Shown piece by piece: positions 24,301 through 37,400 of a stretch of 64,000 nucleotides of DNA. The notes below the pieces were generated by a model. It was not told the origin of the DNA, did no database searches, and saw nothing but the letters and a program-made list of their open reading frames with translations. Each line of letters starts with the position of its first letter. Positions within the stretch are counted from its first letter, which is position 1. The DNA is taken from NCBI GenBank assembly GCA_029207755.1, contig JARCOQ010000002.1:54897172-54961171 (forward strand). The letters are read 5' to 3'. Both the position numbers and the translations under genes were made by a program. This DNA comes from Chamaea fasciata (Eukaryota > Chordata > Aves > Passeriformes > Sylviidae).

Positions 24301-27171
24301 AAGCATCAGAAAGATGCATTTCAGAGGTGCACAACAACGGGGAGCGGCAATTGTGTTCCTCAACTGTCTTTGTGAGCACGTGAGAAAAATCTGAAGAGGT
24401 TGTCTGAAAGACACTGCATAACCTGATGTGTTTTTTCCACCCCCAGCATATAAACCACTGCACACAATTCATAAGGACAGGAAAACACATGCATGTGTTT
24501 TATTTGAGAATTATGTAATTATGCAATTAGAAACTATATGCACTGTATGCAAGGTGGGGGGGAGGAGTTGAGGATGCATGCACAGAAAGTTTTCAGATTC
24601 TGATTTTTATTGCTATGTGACTGTTCAATCAACATATGATTTGTAATTGGCTGGACAGAAAGAGCAACAAATTTACATTTCAGAAACAAAACAAGTCCCC
24701 AAGTCCAATAGTCCTGGACTCTCAGAATCTTCTGGACCATTTTAAATCTTCTTTTTTGTAGAGCAGTTGAAATTTTCTTTTATGTCCTGTTTCCTATTCG
24801 ACAGAAATATATCAATGTTTCATCTCAATGTTTCTTTCTAGAAGATATTTCTACAATGCCATTTTGGTGCTATCAATATGACGCCATCAAATCCCTAAAT
24901 AAAACATTTCTATTGCTGTTCTATTGATTATTTGGGAAATACAGTTTATCCCAGGAAAGCCAACATGCACAGGGCATCCACCAATATCCATTCTGCAACA
25001 GCAAAAGTAAAATACAACTCCACAAATAGATGTTTACATTGGAAGAGTATAAACAGAGATTTTACCCAGGTGTTACTGTATAATATTCTAACAAAATTTT
25101 TCATCTCAGACAGCGTGGTAACTCAATATATTTGTCCTGAAGACACATACAAAGCAATCAGCAAGTCTTCTTGAAATGTCTTTATTGCTTTAAATTATTC
25201 CTCGTTAACAGCAAACTCAACAATTGTTTTTTTTTGTTCTTTGCCCTTTTTTTTTATTAACATATAATGTTCCTTACAACTCCTTTTAAACACCCAATTT
25301 ATCACACACTACCACAAAAGCCTTCTTTTTATCGGCTATACCATGCATTACACACCTGTTCAACATTTCAGGAGGGAGACCTCACTCTTGAGCAGGAATG
25401 TTGAACATCAGTACAAATAAAGGACGTCCATGCCAGCACAAATCAAAGGCAAACACACTAAAATCTAGGCTGGTGGATTTTTCACATCCAGGAAAATGTC
25501 CCTGACATTTTTTTTACAAAACAGGCTTTCGTGATATGCCTGGAGTCAGTATGCTGTGACACGGGCTGGCACTGCAGAATAGCAACAGCACACATTGAAT
25601 CTGTGTTGGGAGCTGGTTACCAGAAACACTGCATAGTAATTATGGTGAAGGTTCTCTGTGAAAAAGATTCTGGTTTTTCAAATGAGATTCTGAAAAAAAC
25701 ACCCCTAACATTTCAGCAGAAACGCTTTACAACTTGTCCAAATTGTAGAAGATGTCTCATCTTTTCCCATAAAAGCTTCCAGAGCTTGTAATTTACTGTG
25801 TTACTGCTTGTTCTAATGACTATCTGATGGAATGGCTTGGCATGAGTAAGAGACGAGTTTGTTTATTAATTCAGTTCAAAGGTTCATACAATTTACAGAA
25901 AGTAATGAAAATCTTAACTTGAACTCTCAACAACTCCACTTTCCCCCACATGTTCATAACACTGACACCATCAAGTCTTTAAGAAGCTGCTGCGGAGTGG
26001 GGGGAAAAAAAAGTCAAAACCAAGTTCCCAGCTCAACCTCATTAATTAGGACCACATGTTCCACAGATGGAAGAGAAGTGTGTGATGGCAAAGGGGCTGC
26101 TGCCCTCCTGGCATGAGAGCTCTCCTCTCGAGCAACACTGCAGAGCCTCCTCTCAAACGTGGCCTTGGACAGGGCAGGAGACCGTGATGGGGCCGGGCAG
26201 GGCAGGAAGCCAGCAGCAGGGAGCCAACTGGATCTGCCCATCTGCGACAGCTGATGACCAGTCCTCAGTTTGGAGGAGGACGGGCCAAAGAACAAAAATC
26301 AAAACAGAGCACAGAACAACAAAACCAAAATTTTTATACAAGCAGCCCTCATCCTTGCTCCAGACTTTGAATGAGCAAGGACTGCACGATGCACTCATCA
26401 AGTGTTTTTTTCTCAGCTGTGAAGATTTAGCTAGTCATGCCACGCTCACCCTGTCATCGCTTTAGTTGCCTAAAAAATCCCAGACATTTCTAATACTGCT
26501 TTTCCAATAAAGAAATCTACATTTGCACAGAAAGTAGAATCTTAATGAGGCTTTGCTTGCTGAGTTAAAAAAGCATGAGGCAAGAGAAGTCTGTATTAGG
26601 GGAAGAAAAACAAATAGCCCTTATTTAAACCCTCCTCTCACCTCAAAACAGAAGGCTCAGAAACTGAAAACTGATAAAAAGCAAACACAATACAAAATCA
26701 GTCTCTCTTTCTCCTGAAGGTAGCAGATTTTTCAGCTGGCAAAATAAATTGTCCAGTAAAATAAAAAGTGCTATCTAAATACATTCCACGTAAGGACTCA
26801 TTTGCAACACTGGAAACTCTCCAAGTCTCAGCACATGAAGCCCATGTCTCCAGTTCACACACAAATGCAATAAAATAAGACCAAGTTTTTAACTGTTTAT
26901 TTCTGGAGCTTGTTAGGTCACTGCTCCATTAAACAGGAAGTAACCAAGACACCATCTCTCAGGGTAGCCTTTTTCCAAATTAAGAGGATTTTTTTTTTTC
27001 AAACTACAGCTATTTATTAATAATATACACAGTATTTATACTTCCAAACAAATTACCAGCATCTCATATATAAAATTGTTTTCATGTATAGGTACTTTCA
27101 GTAACTGCTTAAGGATTCCAAACATTTCAGACAAAGGGCAAAAGCACAGGTCTATAATTTTAAATAATTAG
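21335..27171. other. Intergenic region downstream of GPALPP1; no gene seen
   Basis: About 5.8 kb without a convincing coding exon. It includes a possible LTR-like piece (23252-23560). AATAAA-type signals on the minus strand (for example 25181-25186) could serve a long GPALPP1 3' UTR. No RNA gene is recognised. Confidence 0.5.
23252..23560 (+). mobile_element. Possible LTR-like fragment with TATA box
   Basis: It begins tgtggtgggaaaaacatttt, has a short internal ttttgggattga duplication, then a clean TATA box (gtataaaaagggcag, 23430-23444) and a region reading cattagaacctatttttatc that resembles the R/U5 end of avian LTRs. I could not find a target-site duplication or a sure right boundary, so the call is tentative. 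It could instead be a unique-sequence promoter. Confidence 0.3.
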
Positions 27172-27357
27172 CACAGAATCATTTAGGTTGGAAAAGACTT
27201 CTAAATCATTGAGTCCAACCTTGGACTGATGACCAAAGCATCGAGTGCCATATCCAGTTGTTGCTTGAACACCTTCAGGGATGCTGACTGCACCACCTCC
27301 CTGAGCAGCCCATTGCAAGGTTTAACAACCCTTTCTGCTGCTAACCCACAGAAAAGG
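27172..27357 (-). mobile_element. CR1 LINE 3' tail in the 3' flank of GPALPP1
   Basis: cacagaatcatttaggttgg, tgagtccaaccttggactga and aacaccttcagggatgctga are a reverse-complement CR1 tail of the ccaacc subtype. It is on the same strand as GPALPP1, about 0.8 kb past its stop codon, and may lie inside the 3' UTR. Confidence 0.9.
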
Positions 27358-28181
27358 TAAAGAACTCTAAACATGAATGTAGACTTTTTAAAATGTCAGA
27401 TTTATTTCCTCCCTTGCAGAAGAGCTGTTCTGGTCTGCAAATGAATGGACAAAATAAGCCTTATTTTGATTTTCACATTGTATGTGCTTAAAAAAATATG
27501 GATTTCTGATGACAATCCCTACAAATTGAAACTCAAACTAGATTTTCTCTTCTCATTTACTACCATTTTACAGCTAACTCTGAAAATCTTGAGGTTTTAC
27601 TAGTCCTGCTACCCCTAGCTCTTCTTGCTATAGTACAGAAACTATACTGCATACATATACACCTGTATTTATGTACAGACACAGAATCATAGAAATAAAA
27701 GCACTCGGCAAATGCAAAAGCTGCCATTTGAGTTTATACTCTCCAGCAGGAATTCCAGTCAAACAATGTTCTGCACACAAATCTAAAGGCAATTTTTCCA
27801 TGGCCTTCAGGTCAGGCTCAGAAAGAGTATCTTAAGCATGGCAGGACAAAAGGGAAAACTGCCAACTCCTTGCAAGATTAAATCCAGAACTCCTTAAAAC
27901 CCCACCTATTTTAATTAATTATTTTTATGCTAACAACAAAAAAATATGCATATCAAAGTTTTAAAGTAGCAAATTTATTTTTTTTTAATACCAGGACATT
28001 TCTTTTCTAGTTTAGTTTTCGTACAGATGATCCTCCCTAAGAGAGTATTTACAGACAAGGAAAAATAGTTAAACATCAGGATATTTATTTTGCATACAAA
28101 TATTTACAGAAAAATACTTACAAAAAATTAAGTATTCAAATTTTAATTGACTTCACTTCAAAAAAGCTTAATGCTTTCATC
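27358..28181 (-). other. Probable GPALPP1 3' UTR and flank
   Basis: AT-rich sequence follows the GPALPP1 stop codon. A minus-strand AATAAA (TTTATT at 28084-28089) lies about 95 bp past the stop and could end a short form. Other copies near 27971, 27012, 26898 and 25181 would give longer forms. Which ones are used cannot be told here. Confidence 0.45.
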
Positions 28182-28400
28182 TTATAAAAACATGTTGCCT
28201 TTACTGTGCTCAAATTTACTATTCAGATCTCTGGATTTTCTTATAAGAGCTTTCTTCTGTGCTTCATCAAAGCGATTGACTTTGAGATCCTGCTCTCGGT
28301 CAAATGGCCTTCTTTCCTGAGGTTTGCTCTTTTCTTCGGATGCTTTGCTCTTCAGCTTTTTCTGGTGGATGTCCATGAGAGACTCTGACCTCTTTGACTC
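28182..28400 (-). CDS. GPALPP1: GPALPP1 coding exon 8 (terminal)
   Basis: The acceptor is TTTTTTCCAG|GAG. It has 72 codons plus a TAA stop at 28184-28182: ESKRSESLMDIHQKKLKSKA, then RRPFDREQDLKVNRFDEAQK, ending HSKGNMFL. This C-terminus is strongly conserved in the family. Confidence 0.97.
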   Translation of the reverse strand, partial: ESKRSESLMDIHQKKLKSKASEEKSKPQERRPFDREQDLKVNRFDEAQKKALIRKSRDLNSKFEHSKGNMFL

Positions 28401-31400
28401 CTGGAAAAAACAAGAAGGAAGAGGAAGTAAAATATCAAAGAATATCAACAACAATATACAGAAAATCCAAATGGAAAGACTGAAGTCATGAAGGCTAAAT
28501 ATTCCAGAAAAAGCAGACAACTTAGTAACTGGATATAGAATGATAAATTTAGCATACAAGGAGTAGAAAGTGTGAGCAATCTTGTCTAGGCTAAAATAGT
28601 AATAATTCACTGTTGTAGATAGCAATCATGTTGTTGAATCTCTGCAGACAATACAGATAAATTATAAACATAATGCAAAAGAAATATAAAAGTTGCTCTG
28701 ATATTATTGGCAGAATGAAGACACCATATCACAAGAAATATTTCAAAGTGCAGGCCTAGTTTCCTATACACATCCCCACAGCATCTGGATTTGGTCACTG
28801 CTAGGGGGAGGAACAAGCTGGACACCCTTTTAATCTTTCAGGCAGTACAGTGGGTTTTTAAATGTGTGCTCCTAACTTGGGATCATCCATTGAAAGCCCA
28901 CAGGACGAAGTCACAGGTTTGAGCTGGAGCATATGTTTTGCCAATTCGAGGGCTTTAGCTGCATTTCTTAGAGAGCATGATCCAGCTCAAACACAACACA
29001 AAACTTCTGCTGATATCACAGAGGAGCAGTACTAGCTCTCACAAGACCACAAAGGCCCCTCATTTGCTCAGATACAGCGCACTTCTGTATCTAAACCAAT
29101 TCTCTCATCAAAGGGAAAAAAAGTTGAGCAGCTCTGTTTTCTACTGATTTTCCTTCACTTCCTGTGCAAACACTTACTACATCACACTTGCAAATAATAG
29201 CTTATGCATGAGTTAAGAAACGGTTCTCATGGAAAATAGACAATACTTATTCATGATGTAACTGTGTCAGTGTTGACAAAATTGCACCAGAGAATGTACG
29301 TCCCATCAGCATCAAAAGAAGAAACTACTTTCAGAATGAAATCTGTTCTAGTGAAGTATCCTTGGTAAATGTCAGTGGAGAAAGAAATAGGAAGGAATAG
29401 AGGAAAAAGCTTTTAAAGAAAAATACCCACAAGAACCACTTGAAAATCAGAAAAGAGCTGATTTAACATAAAGAAAAAACAAACAACAAAACAACCCAAG
29501 AAACATTAATTCTTAAACTTTTGGACAACTCCACGAATCTTAGAAACAGTAAAGGCCTGTGTATGTTTTATTCCAGCTAAGGCAGAGAACAAAACTCATA
29601 ATTTTACATGAAAATTATTCTACTATATTCATAGTGACAGTAGAAAAGAACCACCTTAACAGGTTGAAACCTAAGAAGAACCTTAAGACAGAATGCTAAT
29701 AGGTCTGGATTCGCAAGTCTCTAAGTCAGGAGAAACATGTGATTTAATGAACTACAAATGAATTATCAGTAGTGCCAGACAAACATGTAAAATAAGCCAA
29801 AGATGTGATTCTCAAGTTAATTGTCCTCTCAAGAGACAAGACTGCCTTCCAAAGGAGTTCAGGCCACACATCAGGAAGAACTGGAAGTAAGAGTTGTAAG
29901 CCAGGCAGTGGTCTACACACTCTGACAGACAGGGCTGACAGACAGAAAAGTGAGAAGGAATTTGACACAGAGTTCAGATTTCTAGTAATCAACATCTGTC
30001 TGTGAACATTATCTGCTCCTGTAGAGACTGAGAAAAACTACATGTAATGAAGTTACTGTAATGAGTAATTAATGTAATTAATGACAGAGGGTAATTAATG
30101 CAGTGACCTGCTTAGCCCCATCAAGCCTCTTTTAGGTTAGTGCATATGTTGGCCTAGAAGTTAAACCTACACTATTGTTTTATTCTTGGGATGTCAGAAT
30201 TGGGTGAAGCAAGCTAATATTTGAATTAAGGTCCCAGCAACCATGTCCTGACATGAGGATGACTGAAGGAAAGTGACATCTAAAACTGAGGCAATAGACA
30301 CAAACCCAAATTCTGTCATGTTGGAGAGGACCCAATCCTGCTCTTGTTGACGTTAATGCCAAGTGTTCTAAGGTCTTAAAACAGCAGTAGGTTTGGGCAC
30401 TAAAAGGGAAAACTGTAGTGGCATCACCATGGAAACTAGCAGCACTAGAAATGAGAACCAGAAGAAGAATGAAGAACTAAAGGAAAAAGAGGAAGTATTT
30501 TGTGATTACACTTACATTGTATGAAGTCACCTGCTCAGTAAGCCTCTTGTCTCTCTCAGATATTACCATTTCTTCATTATCCTTATTGCTTGACTTTTTT
30601 GCCTCTTCTCTTTCCTGATGAGTAGAAGAAAATCACATGCTATAGTAATCAGAATGTCTGAAGTAAAAAGCAAGCAAATATATATCTACTTTAATTAAAT
30701 CTGGAGGGTAAAGGCCACAAGAGAGGCCATCAGATATTTTCTGCTCAGCTTGATAGAAGAAGAAACTGGACATGCTAATTGGAAAATCAATGAGCTGATA
30801 CAGAATATCTGACTACTGCAAAAAGGGAGCAGAAATTAATGCATATCAATGATATTTAATGCTGCTACTTCATTGTCTTTATCTTTAAGCCTGAATTTGC
30901 AAATTATGATAACAAAAATCTGGGAAAGAAAATTTCACTGAACAATCCACAGTATCTTTTACTTTGTTTTCACAGAATATCAGTAATACCTACTGCCTGC
31001 AAGTGTATATGAATGAATAAATAACTGCTCACCTTGGCTTTTCTCTCTCTGTCAGCTGGAGTATCTGTCCAAATAGATCTATCACCTGATTTGTCATCAG
31101 TTCGTCTCTTGAATGTTCTTGGGCCAAATCCAAAGCTTTTTAACTCAGGTGGAAGCTCTGTCATCCATGATTCCCTGGTAACTTGTTTGGGTTCATCCTT
31201 TGCAAAAGAAGTAGGGGTGGAAGGGAGAGTGAAAAAAGCATAATCAAAAATTACAATCTGAATCTCCTGGCTTTCAGCAGAAATCATGGACTTTTTTTCT
31301 TTGTGTTAACACCTGCAAACACATAGCATCCCAAGTAGAACTGCAACTAGGTGTACACAGAAACAGGTGAAGAGAAAGACAAATACACTCCAGCAACAAA

Positions 31401-34400
31401 ATACTAGAAATTAAGAAATCCAACTTACGCTGTCTGCTGAAGTAAGCTTTTCTTTCATTCTCTGAGCTCTGCGTTCAAATTCTTTAGCCACATCAGACTC
31501 CACTGGTCCTTTTGCAGGCATTGGGCCTATAAAACTGTCTTCGTCCTCGCTACTATCTGTCAGCTTCCAAAAACAAAACATTTCTTTCAAACATTGCGCT
31601 AAGAGCATCAAGAAACACTTTAGCTTTATAAAATTAGAATGACTTTGTCTAGAAGAGCATGTAAACCTAATGCAAGGCATTTCCCAGACAACAAAAACCT
31701 GGATTAGAACTCAAGATTAGACCCATTCTAGCACTTGAACATGGATACTGCATCTCTATTTTGTCAAAAGCAGCATCTCTTGTCTGAGGCAAGACTGCTG
31801 GTAAAGGCACTGGCAGCACACAAAGCCTTACTGCTTTACATTGCTCTGCACACAGCCACACAGCCTCTGTGGCCATGGGTAAATTTGGAACACACAAGCA
31901 TACAACCTCCATATTTTGAGCTTTACCATCACTAGCAACATTTGGATGCATTTCCTTAATAAGGATCACAATTCCACACTGCAAGAACTGTCTCGAGCTC
32001 AGATTCTGTAAGGATGCCTGAAAGATTGAAGTGTGAGGTAGGGTACCAGTGGCACACATGGTACCACGCCCCTGAGTGTACAGCATCCCCAACTAATCCC
32101 TTGGGTCTGTCATTCACTTCTTTGATCCCTCATGGATCCCTTCAGGAAGAATATCTTCACTGCAAGGGTTATCAAGCATTGGAACAGGCTGCCAAGGAGA
32201 TGGTGGAGTCACCATTCCTGGAAGTGCTCAGAAAACGACTGGGTTTGCCCCCTAGTACCACAGTCTAGTTGACAAGGTGGTGATGGGTCCAAGGCTGGAC
32301 TCAATGATCCTGGAAGTCTTTTCCAGCTTAACGTTTCCATGATTTTGACATCGCATTCTGCGCAATTTTTTGGAGAAGGGCTAAAAAAATAAGTTAGGGA
32401 CTAGATGCCAACAATCATCTTCCTAGTTGCCAGGGGTTGTACAGAAAGCTCAATGGTCCTCCCTCCAAGTAAAAACAGTACAGATGTGGATGGAAGCAAA
32501 ACTAGACAGAAAATGGTGATGCCTCAGTGCCCTGGGAGCAAAGTTAAGGTGCCTGATAGCTACAAAAGTGCAAAGATTTTGCTACAGTCTGACTGTGCAT
32601 GATAAAGCAATGGGGAGTAGGATGACAAGGCTGTGTAGCCAAGAAGCACAAAGCATTACTTGAGCACACACAAGGTGGTGAGTCATTAGAGTCACTAAAG
32701 CAAAGTGAAGAGTCAGCATGCCCCTAAAGATGTACTTGAATACAAAATGATTAAATAATTCTTTTTAAAAGCCACCAAGAAAGAGTATTATTAGGAAGAG
32801 GTAATAAAAAGATAATTATTAGGAAGAGAAAAGAGCTAAGGTCTGTAATATCTGCAAAAAAGCTGATGCTAGAAGATGTATTTATGAGAAAAGAGACTTT
32901 TTTGTTTGCAAAATACAAAAGCAGACCAGGTTTGACATCTCTGCCTCAGGAGATTTGTCACTATGATAAATTACTTAATCGTTATTTGGAGTTTTAAGAC
33001 GATGAGTATCTCAGAAATGTCAGATAATCTTTCTGCACGATGAATTACAACACCACTCATTGTAGGAGGCTGAAGAATTACATGCTTTGCAACTACTAAC
33101 AAAAAAAGGGAAGTTTCAGAGCAGCCTTTGTATCCTTCCTTCCTAGGGTGTCTAGCATCTCACATAGTGTCTGGGAGTTAAATGTAAAAAAGTAAGTATT
33201 TTTTAAAAAAACAGAAAAACCATTAATTCTCCCAAGGAATTAATATTCAGTTTATCATAGCATGGGAGAGATTCACTTGCCTAAGCACTGGTATCCAGCA
33301 CCATTTTTGGTGTCTTAGGGTCACCTGCCTGGCTTAGGAGGTGCTGCTCAAGAAGGGAACGATCTTCTCTAAAAGTGCTACTCCTACCTGCCAGGCCCTC
33401 CCACAGGCAATTTGGATCCCTCAGAATGGTACTGGAAGCCCATGTTTCGGGAGTTCAATCTTCCCCATAGCTGTATTCTATCACACGTCTTGTTCTGAAT
33501 GTTTTTTAGTAGTACATGCATTATTTTGCAACCAGGGATGGCAGACTACAGAACTAGTTTTTACCTAACATGACCAGGAAAGTCAAAAAACATGAACCAA
33601 AAACATGTGTCAGTGTCACTGTCCTGCACCTCACTCCCAGTTACAGGTGTCATCCTGCAATTACTAAGAACAATTTAGTGACACTGTAATGCCATTCTTG
33701 ATTGTATTCTTTTGGATAAACTTATTTAAAGGTTGTAGCCACTAGTAAACATCTTTAAGGAGGTGAAGATGTGTTTTCTGCCTGCAGTTTAGGGTGCCAA
33801 GATTGGTTGTGTTCAGTGAGTGCACCATCTATTTAACAGCAAAAGCACAACAAACCAGACCAGTCCTTTTGGGGGGTTTTTTGTTTGTTTGTTTGTTTGA
33901 TTTTTGATTTTGTTTTGGTTTTTTAAGCTTATTTATGCTCCAGTATTTGACTCCAGCAAAAATATGCCAGACACTTTCTGGTCCAAAATTAAACTGTCAT
34001 CCTGAGAAGTATGTCTGGTAGTCTCTTTCCGGCTGCAACTTATTTAACCATTTCAGATAGGTTGTACTAAAACAAAAGGCTTCTCTTTTCACAAACCTGG
34101 GGACGGGATTCTGATGAAACAGACGGTCCTATGAAACATCTGCTCCTGGTGTCCTCTGAAGGTTTCCTAAAGCCAGGTGGTAATGCAGGACCTATAATGG
34201 GCCTTGACAGCAGGAAAAAAAAAAAAAGAAAAAAAAAAACATGTTTTTTCAATTGAGGGGGGAAAAAATATAACTGAACAATATAAAAATAAAAATCAAT
34301 CATTGATGTGAAGTAAGACTTTCCTTCCTCCCCACGCCAAGTGTGCCCCCGTGAACACATACTGTAGAAATAACTGAGTGTCTCCATTTGCCATGAGGAC

Positions 34401-37400
34401 CTGTGCAGACAGTTTTGATGCAAAAAAAACCCAGGAAAGTTGCAGCATGCAACTTTCAGTCAATGCAGTCAAAGAAATCCACTTTTTTCGTTCCTTAGCT
34501 TCCTTTACCAGATTCAAGAGCAACACAAGCTGATAAGGCAAATATACACTCCTTCTCAATCAACACACCCAATTTCATTCTTCTTGTCTTGCACCTCAGT
34601 TTCACTGTCCTTTGATAAGCAGAAACAGTGAACTGCTCTGATTTTATTTTACCTTGGAGTAGGAAAGAGAGAAGACAAGTTTTGTGAGTCTGGCTAAGGT
34701 CAGTGATTTGTTTTTAAGCAGCGGCTCTGCAAGCAGTGCAACTCAGTTGTCTCCACAAACACAGAAAGGTGAAAATCTCTTTTCAGTGGTGAAAAGAATA
34801 CTACAAACTGTGCTTAAAGAAACCGTGTTTGTTGTATTGAAAGTCTTTTGAATGCGGGTTCCTCTTAATAGTCCACCATAATATTCTTTAAAGCTAATAG
34901 AAACTAATTAAAAACCCAAACAACTGTCACCTGAAGACATAACCAAGTGACAGCATCCTTCCAACTTAAGAGCAGACTTTGTTTAGTATGACCTTCAGTT
35001 GTGAGCTTTAGGTGATCAAAAGTAACAACACCTGAACTGAATTTGCTAATTATGGCCTTTACTCAATCTCACATAATCTAATCAAGTACAGCCCTGCTGT
35101 GGTGATATTGTCAGGCTTTAAAGAGGGGAAATAAAAGACACAAATTCTTGCTGAAGAACCAACCACAGGTATACAGACATGAACAATAAATATATGACCT
35201 TAGGCCAGGACAAGGACACTGGTGAGATTTTAAATCCAGCCAAGAAGTCTGGGTTAATTTTGAAGTTCCACCCCCACCTAGCTGCTGCAGTCTTCCCTTC
35301 CCTTCCCTTCCCTTCAAGACCATGTTTTAAATTCCTAATGTAATTTAAAGAATTTAAACTTACACAGATACAGCCAAAAAAATCATTTGTTTTAGTACAC
35401 AAGTACATTTATTCTGCATAGAGAGACAGGTTAACCAAACTATAAAAAAAGCTCTCTACTAAAATATATATATATTAACATCTCTGTTATGGGCTGTATC
35501 TGTGCAACCTGTAAATAAGAACCAGTCTCAAATGCCCTGTTTGAGTCTGTCACAGGTCAAAGAGCCTTCAAGGAATAGAAAAGTAGTTCTCATATTCATC
35601 CTTCCCATGCTTTCTACTTCTTATGCTTTTTTTTTTTCCCCCACATGAACATCTCTTTGGTCTTTCCTCAGCAGTACACAGGTGACATGATCTTAATGGT
35701 TTCCTGGATGTCCAAAGGGTCTCTGAATAGGTGAATTGAATTTAAATACTAGTAATATTTTAACTCTGATAATATATTGATTCTAATAACATATTAACTA
35801 CTAATAAAAAACTGGTAAACACATTTTACTGTTGCAGGCAACTTCAGTACCTACATGTGTTCAAAAAATACCCCCCAAACTCATGGACTAAGCTTTAATT
35901 TAAGGACTGTTGCATTTCATATATGGCAAAGAACATTCCCCTGTTGTTGGACTTGGAAGTCCTTGCTAATGCATATTTCAAGATGGGTGTTTCAGCATTC
36001 CTCTGATGTAAAACATAAAATTTTTTAAGATCACCTTTGCTCTTTACCTGGATGTGTGAACACTTCAGAAACATTTATGAGTGCTGCACTTCTGTCTAAC
36101 ATTGATAAATAATAATATAATCTTCAAAATTGAAGGAAATCTTTTCACACATATATTTTATGCTGGAATGATTCAAAGCATTTTCAACAAGCTGCAGATT
36201 GCCACACGAGCTGCCCCTAATCATAAACACGTTGCTTTGACAAGTCTGGAAAAGATGTAAGAGAACAAAAGCTTTATAAAAGAATGAGTATGTCACACAG
36301 AACTGATAAACAGCCTGTCCATACACTGAAACAAACGACCTGCATTTGTTTCAATTATTCATGGCTCAGTTGGCAGCTGGCAATCTGCTCAAGGCTTAAG
36401 GGCAATGCAGCAGGCAGACAGCAGCACCCTGTCTGTGCCCTGCACAGCTTACACGCCTCCCAGACTCCCAGGTGTGCGGGGGTGGAAGATAGACAAGGCT
36501 CTTCCCACACATCACACCACACCGTTCCCACCTATTCAGGGAATCAGGCTGGGCGCATAACAGCTCTCCTCAATCTGCTTTCTCAGTGTGTGCTAGGAGC
36601 AATTGTATGGTGAGGTAGGAAAAAACAATAGAGCAAGTGCCAAGTGCCTTCTACTGTTTTAATCTATCACAGACACAGAGCAGACTCTTGCCTCGATGTC
36701 ACAGAATAGTCTGAGTTAGAAGAGACCCACAAGAATCATCAAGTCCAACTCTTCAGTGAATGGCCCCTTCCTCTTCCATTTTACCACAAGTATTCATGTC
36801 AAAAATCAAGAAAGCAAGAAGGCTACCTCTGCTGATATTAGAAGTCACAAGCATTTATTTTTTTAACAGAGAATACATTATTATGTTAAATTTTATAATT
36901 AAAATAATACTTTGTGCATATAGAACACAAGAAAAAGGAAAAGAAAATGTTTGTGGGACCATCAAAGCACCAAATGATCCCACTGAGCATGATACCCACA
37001 ACTATAAAAGAGTTTTATTATTACAGAAAAGTGTAACCAAATGTACACAAGAAAGATAGTTCCAAATAACCTTAGTTACATAAATTCTTGCTTAGTTACA
37101 TATATTTTATGCTGCCAAGTATCATAAAAATTTATGCAAACAAAACAAAAAAAATTAACTTTAAAATTTCTTTCGAGCTGGTATATTTTACACACAGCTC
37201 AACAGTAGATTGAGTCACTTTCCTGGAACTGAAAACTAATACCTGACAGGCAAATATTATTTTATCTACCAACTCCCTATTGCTCTGGAGAAGATAAAAG
37301 TGATCAAGGGACTCTTATACTTCTCATCAGGAAGTATCCCCTTGGAAACAGCAATTTCGCTATGGTCTATAATTTCAAATTATAGAAAGAAGTGCACAGA

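Noticed and set aside
27676..27694. Isolated CR1-like end word (cagaatcatagaa)
   Set aside because: The match does not extend past the tail word, so it is too short to call.
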